Numbered from the stretch's first letter, positions 36,815 to 49,493 are shown. The stretch: DNA of 64,000 bases from Rotaria macrura (GCA_900239685.1 OENT01000203.1:62001-126000); one strand, 5' to 3'. Program-made: numbers and translations. Notes: a model not told the origin generated them from the sequence alone.

Positions 36815-37132
36815 ATGTCCTTGTTCTTCTATCTTTTTGTCATTATAACTATATCATCAACCATGTCAATACCAATAGAATCCGAAGAATACTCGTTATT
36901 TGTACCAACATCATCTCAATTTAAACGATTGACTTCACATTGCTATATTCATGATTATGAAGCATGGTTAGGACGACAACAAGAATTAGTGATGTGGCTT
37001 AATTTCGCTAAATTACTTAAACTGCCCATCGAAGAAAGTAGAGCCATTCAAGAAGAATTGGAACAATTTCGACTTCAATACGAATGTCTCCGTTTCATGG
37101 AACGTCTACCTCTTTCAGTTGGACCTGGTTGA
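36815..37132 (+). CDS. Small secreted protein of unknown function, 105 aa
   Basis: A single-exon frame from ATG 36815. The first 18-20 residues (MSLFFYLFVIITISSTMS) form a typical signal peptide, followed by an acidic stretch (IPIESEEY). The mature part is helical, with two Cys (SHCYIHDYE, YECLRF) that could form one disulfide, and a repeated Glu/Leu-rich amphipathic pattern (ESRAIQEELEQF). It ends in RLPLSVGPG. There is no dibasic-flanked peptide array, so a classical neuropeptide precursor is not indicated. An AATAAA-like element and a long AT-rich region follow. The family is not recognised. Confidence 0.55.
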   Translation: MSLFFYLFVIITISSTMSIPIESEEYSLFVPTSSQFKRLTSHCYIHDYEAWLGRQQELVMWLNFAKLLKLPIEESRAIQEELEQFRLQYECLRFMERLPLSVGPG

Positions 37133-39332
37133 ATATATTGATTCGAGAAGTAAACCAATGTTTGAAATAATTGAAGATTTTAAGGACAAAAAAAAAGAAG
37201 AAATAGTTGTATATGAATAGGAATACAGCTTGTTTTATACTTCAATTAAAAAATATATGCTATCATTCAAATTGATATTACGTTCAAGATCGGCAAGATG
37301 TAGGAGAATATAACATTTGACATCAAATGTATTCAGCATTCTACGGAGCAGTCGATAAATAACAGAGCATGGATCAATCTATAGATTGACAGTGAATTTG
37401 AAGTTCTCTCAATCATTAAATAGAGAAAAGAAATACAATTCTGATAAATGCCATCGTCCATCGATGAAGAAAATCATTATTCGAGTACTTATAGAAAGTT
37501 TTCTATTGAATCATTTATCTAATTGATTTAGAATTCATTGGACAGTGCGTAGTTTTTCGTCTCGCCATGCAATATGATTGCGGAAATCTATTTTGTGCTA
37601 TTGTTAATATGAATCGCAACTTGGAAGAGATTTATGATTCTCATAATACTAGTGTGCGTTCTAATATGACAATGCATTTGATTATTAATTACAGTAATAC
37701 AAATCCAAACGACTTTTCTCAAAAGATGCATTGAAGTTGTGTTCTGTTTTAAAAGCAGTTCAAGTATTTTCTTTGACTGCTATCATCGAATCTGCATCAT
37801 CCATTTCTTTTAGCGTATTTTTCCACCAGAGTTGTTTGCTTTTGAATCAAAGCTTGCGTGAATAAAAATATGAGTTTTATTATTGTGGATATTGTAATCA
37901 CAAAAATACGATAGGACTTTATAACAGAATTAAAAAGCGCTAATTGATCAAGAGAATTACTGATTCATACATACCCATTCAGAATCAGCATGAATCTTTG
38001 TATATTACATTGCAAATAGTGTTAATAATACTGATGGGTTTCTAAAAAAAAGACTATTTTTATCCTATTTTTGTCACATGTTCGAACGATAATTTCGTAA
38101 ATTTAAGATATTAACTACTACATGTAAATCCAAATGAAAATCTACCCAAATGAACCTGTGAAATAGGGATTTTCAAAATATTTTTGAGAAAAAAAAGTAC
38201 TCAATTACGATGAATATTATTCAAGAATTATTTTAGGATTCATGTCTTTTGAATTTATCATTGTCTACATTCACTATAACATAGAACCTCATTCATCTAT
38301 CTTTGTAAGGGTGAATGATTTTTCAATAAGAACAAAGTCTTGATACTTGATAGGCTGTGTCTAGTAAACCGAGTTCGTATCAGATGCAATGTAAATAGAT
38401 TTGAAAAACAAGTTAGATTTTTTTGAGCGCATGGTCTACAATTGTAGGACTGATATGTTATTGTTTCACTTTCTTGTTTACATTGTAGTTTATCAAAGTA
38501 GTCCTATGGGTTACAAAACTATGAAGCTGGTGTTCACATCAACTGACTAGCTCATGAAACTGATCGATCAATATTTGCTTCTAGTTCACTAATAAGAATT
38601 CATGAAAACAAAATGCTCCTAAAGTTTGATGTAAACCATGATATTAGTTTACTGTCTAATCAGATATTATAGTGGTCTAGTTGTGTAATAAAGATTAAGT
38701 GAGATTATAGTTTTGTAGTTAGCACATACCTAGAAAAATAATCTCGCTATTCTAAGATAAATTATCTAGGACGATTGTAATAATAAATACATATCGAGAC
38801 TCAATAAAAAGAATTGTAATCAAATGGGAAGAACCGAAAAATATTCATATTTGTATTGACAAAAGTGTGAAAAGTAGTTAAAAATTAAATCGAAATATGA
38901 TACGCTGATTTACGTTTTTTTCGATCTTGCGGTTTCTGAATCATTCCAAGAAAAAGAAATCTTTAAAGTATAGTGGAATATATGCTGGTATTTATTATAT
39001 TTCAAATCGGTATAGCCGTTCATTGTCTCTCTGCTTATACTTCTCTCTGATACAAGATTGACCGATCAACAGCTGAAGAATGATTCTGAATTAACTATTT
39101 TCTTATTCTACCGTTGTTCATCAAGGCAAAGAAGAAAAAGAGCACTTCATGTCTTGTGAGTTTTCCTTTTCTCCACAGAGAAAAAAAGCCTTCTGTGATC
39201 GACAACTATGAAAATTCTTTTATGACATCTATAGTATGAAATTAACAGTACTTGTTTATTTTCTCGTTCTCAGCGAAAAACCAACAACATCTAATGACAT
39301 AAGTCAACTATTTGTGAAACATAAATATAAGA
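37133..39332. other. Non-coding interval of 2.2 kb
   Basis: No gene, repeat or RNA can be supported here. The sequence is AT-rich throughout and contains only short chance frames. Confidence 0.55.
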
Positions 39333-40295
39333 ATGAATTTATTCATCGAAGATCTACCGGATGAAATTCTACTTGATATATTTTCTTATTTATCTCCTTT
39401 TGATTTATTCACTGTTTTTGCTCATATCAACAATCGTTTTGATTCAATACTATGTGATCGATCAGTACAGCTCGGTGTTCAAATAACAAATACTAACTAT
39501 ACTGAGATTGATTATTTCGTGAATTGTTTTACGCATGTATGCGTTTGTAAGGATGATATTGATATTCGTCAATTTACTAATCTACGTTCATTGACACTTG
39601 GCCCATTGTCGAAACCTGAAGATGAATTATTATATCAACTTATCGATCAACCCTTACATTATTTTCCTTATCTTACTCAATTAATTGTCTATCAGCCATT
39701 ATCGACATGGTATTCTCCACCATCCATTCGCCTTTGGACACAGATCTTTACAAATAAATTTTCTTCTCAACTAAAACATTGTTCATTACATGGTCGTTTA
39801 TTTGCATTACCAACAACATATTTTCATTGTCCTTCATTGCATAGTCTTTCGATTGGTGGTTGTTCACTCAGAGATTTACCTGCATTATTGTCAGCATTAC
39901 CGAACTTAAAATTTCTGTCAACTGATATTTGGGGTATTGCTGACATATCGAATCATTCATTTTATCATCATGCTAATCTTTCACATTTATCTATTATATT
40001 TCGTCAGCAAACAATAGTCGTCGAAGAACTTCATTGTCTTTTGTCATATGTACCATACTTGAAAATCTTTACAATAGAAGGAACAAGAAAGCATGACACA
40101 TTCCAGGTTGAATATTGGTATAATGCATTGATTAGTCGATTTAAATATTTAAAAAGATTCTACTGTACTATATATCTTAGTGATACAACTGAAAATAGAA
40201 AAATTAATATTGATGGTATGAGAAAATTCAATCGAATGTTCTCTCAAATAACATTATATCGTCAAAATGATAACATTTTCATTTCTAATCAGTAA
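39333..40295 (+). CDS. F-box protein, intronless, 320 aa
   Basis: The N-terminus has a clear F-box: IEDLPDEILLDIFSYLSPFD, then LFTVFAHINNRFDSIL (residues 5-42). This is the helix set that binds SKP1 in SCF ubiquitin ligases. The remainder is Leu-rich with degenerate repeat-like segments (FTNLRSLTLGPL, PSLHSLSIGGCSLRDLPALL, NLSHLSIIF, YLKIFTIEG), suggesting an irregular LRR-like substrate-binding part. The gene has one exon, unlike most of its neighbours, as in lineage-expanded or retroposed F-box families. The substrate is unknown. The start codon is the first ATG and lies right before the F-box. Confidence 0.85.
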   Translation: MNLFIEDLPDEILLDIFSYLSPFDLFTVFAHINNRFDSILCDRSVQLGVQITNTNYTEIDYFVNCFTHVCVCKDDIDIRQFTNLRSLTLGPLSKPEDELLYQLIDQPLHYFPYLTQLIVYQPLSTWYSPPSIRLWTQIFTNKFSSQLKHCSLHGRLFALPTTYFHCPSLHSLSIGGCSLRDLPALLSALPNLKFLSTDIWGIADISNHSFYHHANLSHLSIIFRQQTIVVEELHCLLSYVPYLKIFTIEGTRKHDTFQVEYWYNALISRFKYLKRFYCTIYLSDTTENRKINIDGMRKFNRMFSQITLYRQNDNIFISNQ

Positions 40296-40928
40296 AAGAG
40301 TTTTTTTTTAAACTTGTATCAACTATTTATTCATGAAGAATGATTTCGTATATCTACTGAAACAATTAATAAGAACTTTAAAATTGTATATCTAGAAAGG
40401 ACTACAAAAACTATAAATGCATCATGATTCAATACATATGCATATTTTGATATTCTTTCTTCGTTTAATTTCAGTATTGTCTGTTAGATGGTGTAGCAGG
40501 TTTTTTTCTAAATTAATAAATTTGATTTTCATACATTTTATGTGATGAGAACAATAAAGTAAACACAAGAATCATGTACTATGAATATGTTCAAATGTGA
40601 ACTGAGTTTTATATTTTGAATCATTGGTTTCATCGTTTCTAGAGAGAAGAACGGTAGTTTATTTCATCTATTCAAAATAGCTCATATAGTTTTCATTGCA
40701 CGTTATAGTGAATAGTTTAGTTACTATGTACGAACTGAAATGTAAAACGTCAAACAGATAATGCATTCATTCTTAATGATTGTGATTATCTCATAGAAAA
40801 AAACGACGTGCCACTCATATTGAATAGGTTAAAATGTAAAGAAAGAATAATGATATACATAACTGATAGTACTCTTCTTTTATCATTGAAAAAAGATCGA
40901 TATACAAATTAAGAAAATTAAGATAATC
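40296..40928. other. Intergenic interval between F-box and innexin genes
   Basis: About 630 bp of AT-rich sequence. An AATAAA signal near 40551 may serve the F-box gene. Nothing else is seen. Confidence 0.5.
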
Positions 40929-42717
40929 ATGGAATGGGCCTCAGACATTATCGCTGAAATTTATAGATATCTCAATCATCGTGATGATACAGGGATTGAT
41001 CGTCTCAATCGTTTATACACAGTGGCACTTCTATCGGCATTTGTTACATTAATTTCTTCTCAACAATATTTTGTCGGCGGACGTATTACTTGTTGGGTGC
41101 CAAAAGAATTCACTAGTGCTCATAAAATTTTTGCATATGACACTTGTTGGTTAAGTCAGAGAAATTATTACATACCAGAAAATGTCACCAAATTAGATGA
41201 TCCATCATCTACAAGAACTTATCCATTTTTAATCTATCCATGGCTTCCAATAATTCTTATTGGTATGACAGCAAGTTTTATTTTTCCATACTTACTTATT
41301 TGGCATGGATTATCAACAAGATCGGGTTTTGATATAAAACGATTGATTACATTAAATAATCCTGATCTATTATCTCGTTCGATTCATTATACATTATTTG
41401 AAAAATATAAAATGAAAAATCAGGGAGGAATTTATATGGCATTTGTGTATCTATTGATGAAAATTTGCTATATAATAATTTTATTTTGTCAAATTCTACT
41501 GATCAACAAATTATTGATTGGAGAGTATTTTAAAATCAATATTAAACAAATTTTAAACGTTCTATCAGTTAAATATAATATGTGGTCATCGGTTAGTTTT
41601 AATTGTGATTATTTACATTTTAAAACATACTATGTATACGTTTGTTAACAGGCACACTTACCCATTGAAACAATGTGTGGTAGGTTTTATGATAATTGCA
41701 TAAGACGAATAGAAATTCATTTATTTCATTGTTTAGACTTTATGATTCGAATGTTAGGTATGATTTTTGAATCTCAACATTCATAGAAATAAACAGATCA
41801 AATAAATAAGTGAAATAAAGTTAAAAAGTTGTTGTTTTGAATGAAATTTTATTCATTTTCACACTATCGAAAATAATACTTAGTGATTTAAGACATTACC
41901 ATCATCGAAGTCTTTTTTCAACGTTTGCCCTATATGAAACGATATTATAAATTCTATTTTATCAATTTAGCAAGTATCGTTTTCTGATGTTCCTCGGCAA
42001 TGATTATATCATTTGTGTAAACAACGGAAAACATGAATCTAAACACTAAACAAGAACGATTTATTTTATATAATTCATATAAAATTTATCAATGTTTGCT
42101 TTCGTTATGTTTTTTCTTCGAATAAATCACTATTGCTTCTTTTATCTTACAAAAATAGGTCAAAATAACAACTGGTACACAATACAATGTATTTTACCAT
42201 TTAACTTGTTTACGAAACGTATATTTGCTTTATTAGCAGTATGGTTCAGTATATTATTTATATTAAATATAATTGATCTTTTCTTTGTTTGGTTATGGCA
42301 ACGATTATGGTCTAGTTCACATAGATACGATTATATTTTTAGTTTATTTGATTTATACGAAATCTATCTTCGTAAGTAGATATCGATGATATGAATCGGA
42401 TTCCAATAAATCTAAGTGTTTTTTTTTAGAGAAAAATAGAAACGATCAAACCATGATATTAAAAATTCACGATCGTTTTCTTCGTCATGAATTTGTCTAT
42501 AACTATTTAAAAATGTGAGAGTTACTTTATAGAGAAGAATATGAACAAGTTTGTTTATTTTAGAGATGGCTATTTACTACTTCAACTCTTACATGCTAAT
42601 TCATCCGATGTTGAAATGAGTTATCTTGTTGCGAATCTATTTTATCAATTTTTAAAAGCCAAGACTCAACAATCTCAAATAATTCTGAAACACGATGATA
42701 ATAATACTTTTGTATAA
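40929..42717 (+). CDS. Innexin (gap-junction channel protein)
   Basis: Five exons (40929-41591, 41652-41679, 42159-42371, 42430-42514, 42564-42717) total 1143 nt, giving 380 residues in phase. Innexins form gap junctions and hemichannels in the plasma membrane of invertebrates. Seen are the N-terminal DDTGIDRLNRLYTVALL into TM1 and the extracellular-loop-1 Cys (RITCWVPKEF and DTCWLS). The YPWLP motif at the start of TM2 corresponds to the family YxxW(x)P. TM3 is around MKICYIIILFC. Loop-2 Cys are in IETMCG and YTIQCILPFNLF, followed by TM4 (LLAVWFSILFILNIIDLFF). The cytosolic tail has FLRHEF and KIDGYLLLQLL blocks matching the usual Fxxx(x)LRxDGxxLLRx. Exon 2 is only 28 nt. Start: the only ATG upstream of the conserved head. 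Confidence 0.9.
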
Positions 42718-45119
42718 ACGAAAGAAACAAAAAAAGGTGTTTTTTTTGTCTTTGCCAATATGTCGTCATACCAAATACATCAAAAGATTTGTAATATCCA
42801 CCTTCTAATGACAAATATTCAATCTGAGAAGTATAATATGTTATCTAAAATTTTTTATCAAGAAATGCAAAATTTGATTGTCTCAAAACTTTGATAAATT
42901 TTTAACTTTCATACACATTACTCTACAGTTTAATAAATTGTGCTCGTCTTCCGCATGATAACATTCCGTGATTCCATCGGCAGAGAATGATGCTTCGATT
43001 TAAAGATGTGTATGCAAACAAGTGCGATGGAAGTGAGACTGATACCATGTGTTCTGTCTATAGATGTTACATGACGTAATGTGTACGTTAGTTTCGCCAT
43101 GTAAATCTTTTGTATTGTTCTTTGCATACTATTGATAGGAAAAAGTTTTCAAAACGTTCTATTCTCTGATTAAGGAAAGAAAATTTTACAAATGATGAAC
43201 AGTAATAATCTAATGAATAAAATCATATGTACATACATTTGATGGGATGAAATGTTTTTCCATACAAGATAGGAGAAAATAAAATCCCAAAATATTTTAC
43301 AAATAATATTCAAGATAATTCATATACGTGTCGTAGTAGAGACGTGAATTGTGTACCGTAGAAAACCAAACCAAAACATAATACGTCTATTATGTTAAAC
43401 TGGTTAACCGATGATTACTTTCGTATCATCAATATTGCCATGAAGAGTTAGCTTATGCAACTGTTAGCTTGTGAATCTGCAAGGTTATCATCGAAATTTG
43501 GATACTATGAAAAATGATTCTGCATTGGAAACAAATTAAGATCGAATCATAGCTGATGATTGTTTGAAAATGGTTCGTATTGCACGATTTATATAAGATA
43601 TTAACAAAAAAATTAATCAAGCAGTTGGATGCTGTATGCATGACGAGCAAAGGAAAGATCTTTCATATTCTATTCATCGACTATTTCAATGAAAAAGCTC
43701 GATAATATTATAGAATTTAAATCTTATAATTTGATTTTGAGGTTATCTATATTTATTGAATGTATTATTCTGTCTATCAGGCAAAAACTGCGAACATACT
43801 TGGGTTAAATCGATGAGCCAAATAATACATTTTTGCACATAATTCTTTTCTTCTCTCAAGTCTAACACTAGTGCAAACCTATTATTCTTTTTAAATATTG
43901 ACATTTTTTCTTTGTTACAAAATATTTGTCCATTATAAACTAATCAGATTATTAATTGTGGCTTTATTTATCTTTGTTCTCTTGTCAAATGTTACAAAAT
44001 TCGATGCTTAACAATGAATTTGACACATGTGATGCAAATATGATAGAATTTGCGATTTTTAACATTCCATCAAATAGTTACTAATGACCATATTGATAGC
44101 GATTTTGAAACAGACAGTAAAAATTCCATATGAATCTGACAATTCTGGTCGACAACATTAACCTCCAGCATCTTTGAACAAAAGTGACTTGACATTAATT
44201 GCAACTATTCCACCAAGAATCTCTACTGCTGACATGGGTACATATAGATTTTAATATTTAAACAGATCTCTTGTTCACCTGAAGTCCGATGGATCTATTG
44301 TTATAAAGATGATTAATTATTAGGAATGTCTCGAAGTGGAACAGAGGCGTCTCGTTATTCTAATCTTGAGAAGTGTCGTCTCTTTTCTTCACAGGATGTT
44401 GTGTTTCTTTCGATTTTTTACTCCTTACATTTCCAATTTACTTTCGACTTCTCTCTTGGTTCTGGTAAATTTAAACGAACATTTTACAATTAGTCTCTTG
44501 ATTAATTTCAAACAATCCAGGTGGTCTGTCTATCTCAATACACTATTGGTTATTAATTCGAAGCATTATAGTGGACGTCCCAAGTTCAGTCAATGATCAC
44601 AACAGACTGTAATACTTCTATTTTACTTATTTTTTATGATACCCTAATAATATTTTTGATACTCAAACTACCTGATTTCAAGTCTTCTGGTTTTGTTATC
44701 ATTCGTTTTGCAATAGACTATCTTTTATTTATTTATTTCTATACAATACTATTTAACATGGAATGAACAAAATTTTTCGTGTTCCAATCAATAAGATTCT
44801 TTTTAGTATGACAATAGTTTCATTTGAAACATGGCTCGTCTACTGTATAAAACTAGAAAGCTGACAATATATGCAGATACACACGTTACTAGTCATGTAA
44901 CTCCTATGAGCTCTTTATTGCTATCCTGAGTTTGACGAGCAGATAATTATGAAATGAGTAGCACAACAACAACGAAACATCTTTAGACATATTTATCATG
45001 TTCTACTTCTCGAATCATTTCGAGAAGCGAGACTCAAAAACATATTCAAACGTTTGTTTGTTCTATTTTTCTACAAATTGTTTTTTTATTAAAATGACAA
45101 AACAGGTGCCAATGATCGT
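42718..45119. other. Intergenic interval upstream of the aquaporin
   Basis: Mostly non-coding AT-rich sequence. The one candidate of note is an open stretch from ATG 44326 to a GTAAAT donor at 44465. It would splice in phase to the aquaporin exon at 45142 and is listed separately. Confidence 0.5.
44326..44464 (+). other. Candidate alternative first exon of the aquaglyceroporin
   Basis: ATG opens MSRSGTEASRYSNLEKC and so on, ending in SLGSG before a GTAAATTT donor with phase 1. The aquaporin exon beginning GCGAACGAACA at 45142 needs phase 1, so splicing would join them in frame. The translated segment after residue 24 is hydrophobic and not typical of an aquaporin N-tail, so this is only a possibility. 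The alternative start is ATG 45120. Confidence 0.3.
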
Positions 45120-47836
45120 ATGTGCTTATTTTATATTTCAGGCGAACGAACAATAGTCGATGGTATTCGTTTGGATTCTGTTCGATCACAAAGTCCATGG
45201 CTTCGTTTATTAGCTGAATCTATTGCCGAACTAATCGGTACAGCTATACTTGTGTTATTTGGATGTTCGGGTATTGCTCAATACACGTTATCACGTGGTG
45301 TTCTTGCCAACTTTTTATCGGTTAATTTTGCTTTTGGATTTGGAGCAATGATAAGTGTATATGTAGCTGGTCCAGTGTCAGGTGAGCTATGGATATTAAT
45401 TATTCTCCACGATAAATCTTTAGATTACATTCATAACTAGGTGCTCACATTAATCCAGCTGTAACAATATCAATGTTAAGTTTGCGATCGATTACTCCAT
45501 TACAATGCGTTGCGTATATTGTTTCTCGTACGTATTCGAAAAATAATTATTTTACACTATTACATGTACGATAACAATAGACGTGGTTCTATTCTTGTTT
45601 GATAAGACTCGACGAATCTAGATAGAAGAGTTCAAATTTTCACTACTAAACTAATACATAGTTAATATACGTAGCTCATGATAAATAACGGCGGAGATAT
45701 TCAATTTGTTTGACGTGTATACACACACACACACACAGGGTATGTCTTAAGCTCACAATAGGAAAGTATACCATAATTATTTTAGCGTTTGAATCTATTT
45801 ACTCTTAAATTTCAAAATAATGGATTCTCAAAGATATTTAAATAGAATTTGTATTCTTTTTAATTCTATAAAATTGATTTAATCTATATGAAACAAGACA
45901 GAGCGACCGAAGAATTCTTAATAACGGAAATCTTATGAACAGTTTGAAACTTCCATTATTTTTTGCGTATACATCAAGAACAATCTATTGTCTATATCAA
46001 TGAAATCAGCGTTTAAAATTTAACGATTGATTCGAATAATTATGATTCTATCTTTTTCACTGCGTTGGCAAAATATCTTGATCTCTTATAAATAAAAGAC
46101 GTTTTTGTAATGAATGATTTGATACATCTAATTCTTGCTCTTCTTTCGTTAGTATCAAGTTCGTATCATCACTTATGTATACATACTAGATTTATAACTT
46201 GTTTCATTTCAATTAAATCTCAAGGAAAAATACTTACCGATACGTTTCGCTCAGATAAGTTCAGATCTACTACTCATATGTAATCTATTATTATCTCTCG
46301 ATTTGTGTTTACTGTAAACGATCAAAATTGCTTTATTAAGAGTTATTTCGTGTCTATCACATTGAATGTGTTTGAATCTGCTTTTTATCATTGTAAAAAT
46401 AAAGATCTCATTCAAGTTTTTCTTGAATTTACTAGCGATGCTAATTTTTTTTTCTGGTGGCACAACCATAGCGAAACTTATCGAAATCTAATAAAGAAAT
46501 TCAAACTGATTAGAAGAATATTCAAGGTAAAAGACAAGTTCGACGTTGATCCTATTAGATCAAAGATGAGAGTTTTATTGAAGCCGTAGTTGTTAATTGA
46601 AATCGATGAATTTGGCGGTTGTATTTGATATTTATTGACCGTAAGACAAATTTCATTAATCGAACTTGGAAGCACTTCAATGATAATCGCTTTTTGATGG
46701 TCGAATATGCTCCGTTGTAGTATTTTCGTGCCATAAGCGGAAGCATATTGAGTAAAAGATTTAAACGTATGGTATTGATTCTTGCATCCGTTATTCTAAT
46801 ATTTGAAGTATATCACTCATCTGTAGAGTTAGAGATTGTAAGTAGAAGGAACTTCTAAGTGATGAGAAAGACATGAGTAACTGGAATTGTCATGTTTTAA
46901 TGGAACTTTTATATTTTCATGTCGCGAAACTTTATCATTGCTGTTGTTATAACTTTTTACTGTAGCATAGTCATATACTACTTATTTCATTTAGAATATG
47001 TTGTCATGCAAATCAATTCATTTTATCTTTAACTAAAATAACATAATAACATAGAAAAATCAATAATGATGACTTCTTTTCTACTAAAATTGTCATTTCC
47101 GATAAAAAGAGACAGCTTCTGTATTATGTAATCGATTTTACTTTCAGAACTTCTTGGTGCATTTATTGCAGCCGCGTTAGTATTTGGAAACTATTATGAT
47201 GCAATCAATAAATTTGATAATGGTGTGAGACAGGTGAATAATTCTTTGTATCAAAATAGAAAAATGAGTATTGATAGAAGTAAATTCTCACATAAAAATA
47301 GGTCACAGGTCCACAATCAACAGCTGGAATATTTGGTACATTGCCTACACAAGGTATCAGTCAACTGTCTCTTTTTTTTGATCAAGTCCTGTCAACATCT
47401 CTTTTACTTGTGGCTATTTGTGCATTATCAAACAAACGAAATAAATTTGTAGCTAATTCACAAATTCCATTTGCTGTTGGTTTTATTATTGTTGCCATTG
47501 GTGTTGCTTTTGGTATTGAAGATCGAGTTTTGATTCTTTTCATTTCATCGATTTTCTTTTTATCTGAAAGGGTACAACTGTGGGTTTCCAATAAATCCAG
47601 CGCGTGATTTAGGTCCACGTCTATTTTCACTTTGCGCTGGTTATGGTTCAGAAGTATTTTCTGTTGGTAATTATTATTTTTGGATACCTTTGCTGGGCCC
47701 AATTGTTGGTGGATTGATTGGTACGTGGAGTTATTATGGTTATAGTAAATTAATGAAAATACACATTGTCGAACATGATCGTGGTATTGCTCGTGCACGT
47801 TGTCAATTAGATGTGCAAAATATTACACGGATATAA
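45120..47836 (+). CDS. Aquaglyceroporin (MIP family channel)
   Basis: Exons are 45120 (or 45142)-45381, 45441-45527, 47148-47233, 47302-47512 and 47571-47836. From ATG 45120 they sum to 912 nt, giving 303 residues in frame. Both NPA boxes are present: AHINPAVT after TM2 and [12 protein letters not shown] before TM6. The Asp following the second NPAR is the glycerol-facilitator hallmark, where water-specific aquaporins have Ser, so glycerol or small-solute transport in the plasma membrane is likely. Helical segments include [42 protein letters not shown] and [11 protein letters not shown]. The TM6 region [18 protein letters not shown] precedes a short basic C-tail. The residues before NPA2 (YNCGF) differ from the common TGYA/TGFA and may alter the selectivity filter. 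Intron 2 is about 1.6 kb. The N-terminus is uncertain. Confidence 0.9.
45719..45738. repeat. AC dinucleotide microsatellite
   Basis: About ten ACAC units within the large intron of the aquaglyceroporin gene. Confidence 0.9.
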
Positions 47837-49124
47837 TCCGAAATTCAATCCTAATTAGATGAACAGATTCAAGAAAAGGAAGGCATTTGAGCATTTCACA
47901 TTTTTATCACGATATAATACATGGACATGAGTTGATTACAAGTAAATAGATATTTGATCGAACATTATGATCGATAAGAAATTCTTATTGTTCCTTTTTT
48001 GTATATTTTATATTGAATTTTCAAGCTTTGTGTATGATAATATATCTTGTAATCATAAATATGTATAACAAATTGAACATACTAGATTATTCACGTTGAA
48101 CATTTTTCTTATTGTGAATAATACAAATATTTATATGTATATAATTTTTTGCGTAATATTGAGATTTTAAATGAAAAACAACTGTAAATAATTTTTGAAT
48201 TGTTCAGTTAATATCGTCAAGGCAAAAAAATAATAAATCATAGATTTTTAATACTATGCAACATCAAGAGAATTGGAATGAAAAGCCTTAACACATTAAG
48301 GCAAGTGAAAATTCAAAGTTAACACACTGCATCTATGTAAAGATCTGTACATGCATACGAGTATGGATTTTCGGTTATAACTATTAGTCTTCTTAACTTA
48401 TGTACTTACATAAAGTAATAAAATGTCAATGTTTCGAACTTTTGTCATCGGTGATCAATAAAATGAATTGAAAATCGAGTTATATATATATATATATATT
48501 TATTACTGGTATGAGATAAACCAATGAAGAAAGATCTTGAAAAGCATTAGACTGGATTAGAAATTGAACAGAAGCTATTTGAATGATTTACGTATTTTAA
48601 ATATAGCGACTTAGTAGTTCGTAGTCGAAACATATATTCAAAATCAGGACTATGTCGTTCTGTAGTTGCGTTTCTCAATCTTATATTTTCTTCTTACACA
48701 ATAAAACAAGCCTTCACTCATTTGATTCACTTATGTCTCACATATAGCTTTTTTGTTTGTACTTTCCGATAATGAATCTTCTTTATCCTGCCATAAGCGA
48801 AATCAAGATAATCAAATCAAAACCATTTAGTATGCACTAGGAAAAATCGATAGGACACCAATGAAGAATGAAAAATACAGTAGGACAAACTACTCCGCAA
48901 TTGTTCTTCTTCTCATTATAGTTATGGTTATGTTGATGAGAATGAATTTTATTTTACATCAAAATATATCATATGACAAGGCAAGATAAAATTACTGTTA
49001 CACGGTGCATCTATACAACATATTTGAACATCAATATTAAAGGATTAAAGAAAAATAATCTACGCAATCAATTTTGACTAGGCATATATAAAGCGAATAT
49101 TTTAGTGTAACATGTTATTAAAAC
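47837..49124. other. 3' flank of the aquaglyceroporin gene
   Basis: AT-rich with a TATATA microsatellite at about 48481-48499. No coding potential is seen. The region ends in the short promoter of the Cys-rich small gene. Confidence 0.5.
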
Positions 49125-49493
49125 ATGCTATCTTTCTACCTACGAAGTATTTGTCTTATTTTAATTTTATGTAACTATGTATTCGGATCATCAAACTCTG
49201 CATCGTGCAAATGTGAATGTTGTCCAGGTGAACAATGTTCCCCTCAAAAATTAATGCTCTTTGTTGAGTCATGCAATGAAATTACATGTTCTTTTGATCG
49301 ATGTTATACAGCTTATCCAAAAATATGTGGCCTTGTACCTGGTATTACCAACATGTCATGTAGTTTTATACCTGAAAGTTCAACTAGTGCATCTTACATT
49401 GAAATTACTCTCGTACCTAATGTTGCATCTTATCATTTTATTTTACCACTAACAATTACAAGCTATCTTCTATTGGTTCGTCTGCTCAAATAA
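49125..49493 (+). CDS. Small Cys-rich secreted/membrane-anchored protein, 122 aa
   Basis: A single exon. A strong signal peptide (LRSICLILILCNYVFG) is followed by a compact Cys-rich domain with about eleven Cys (SCKCECCPGEQC, ESCNEITCSFDRC, KICG, SCSF). The last about 20 residues are hydrophobic (FILPLTITSYLLL) and end in VRLLK, consistent with a GPI-anchor signal or a single C-terminal membrane helix. The layout resembles small extracellular Cys-rich surface proteins, but the spacing does not match any family I can name. An AATAAA signal occurs soon after the stop. The start codon is the first ATG, about 40 bases after a TATA-like stretch (ATATATAAAG). Confidence 0.6.
   Translation: MLSFYLRSICLILILCNYVFGSSNSASCKCECCPGEQCSPQKLMLFVESCNEITCSFDRCYTAYPKICGLVPGITNMSCSFIPESSTSASYIEITLVPNVASYHFILPLTITSYLLLVRLLK

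Noticed and set aside
46305..46746. Overlapping plus and minus frames in the large aquaporin intron
   Set aside because: Conflicting frames of random length in an intron; no domain.
47382..47798. 138-codon minus-strand frame
   Set aside because: Antisense shadow of the aquaglyceroporin exons, which have clear NPA motifs on the plus strand.
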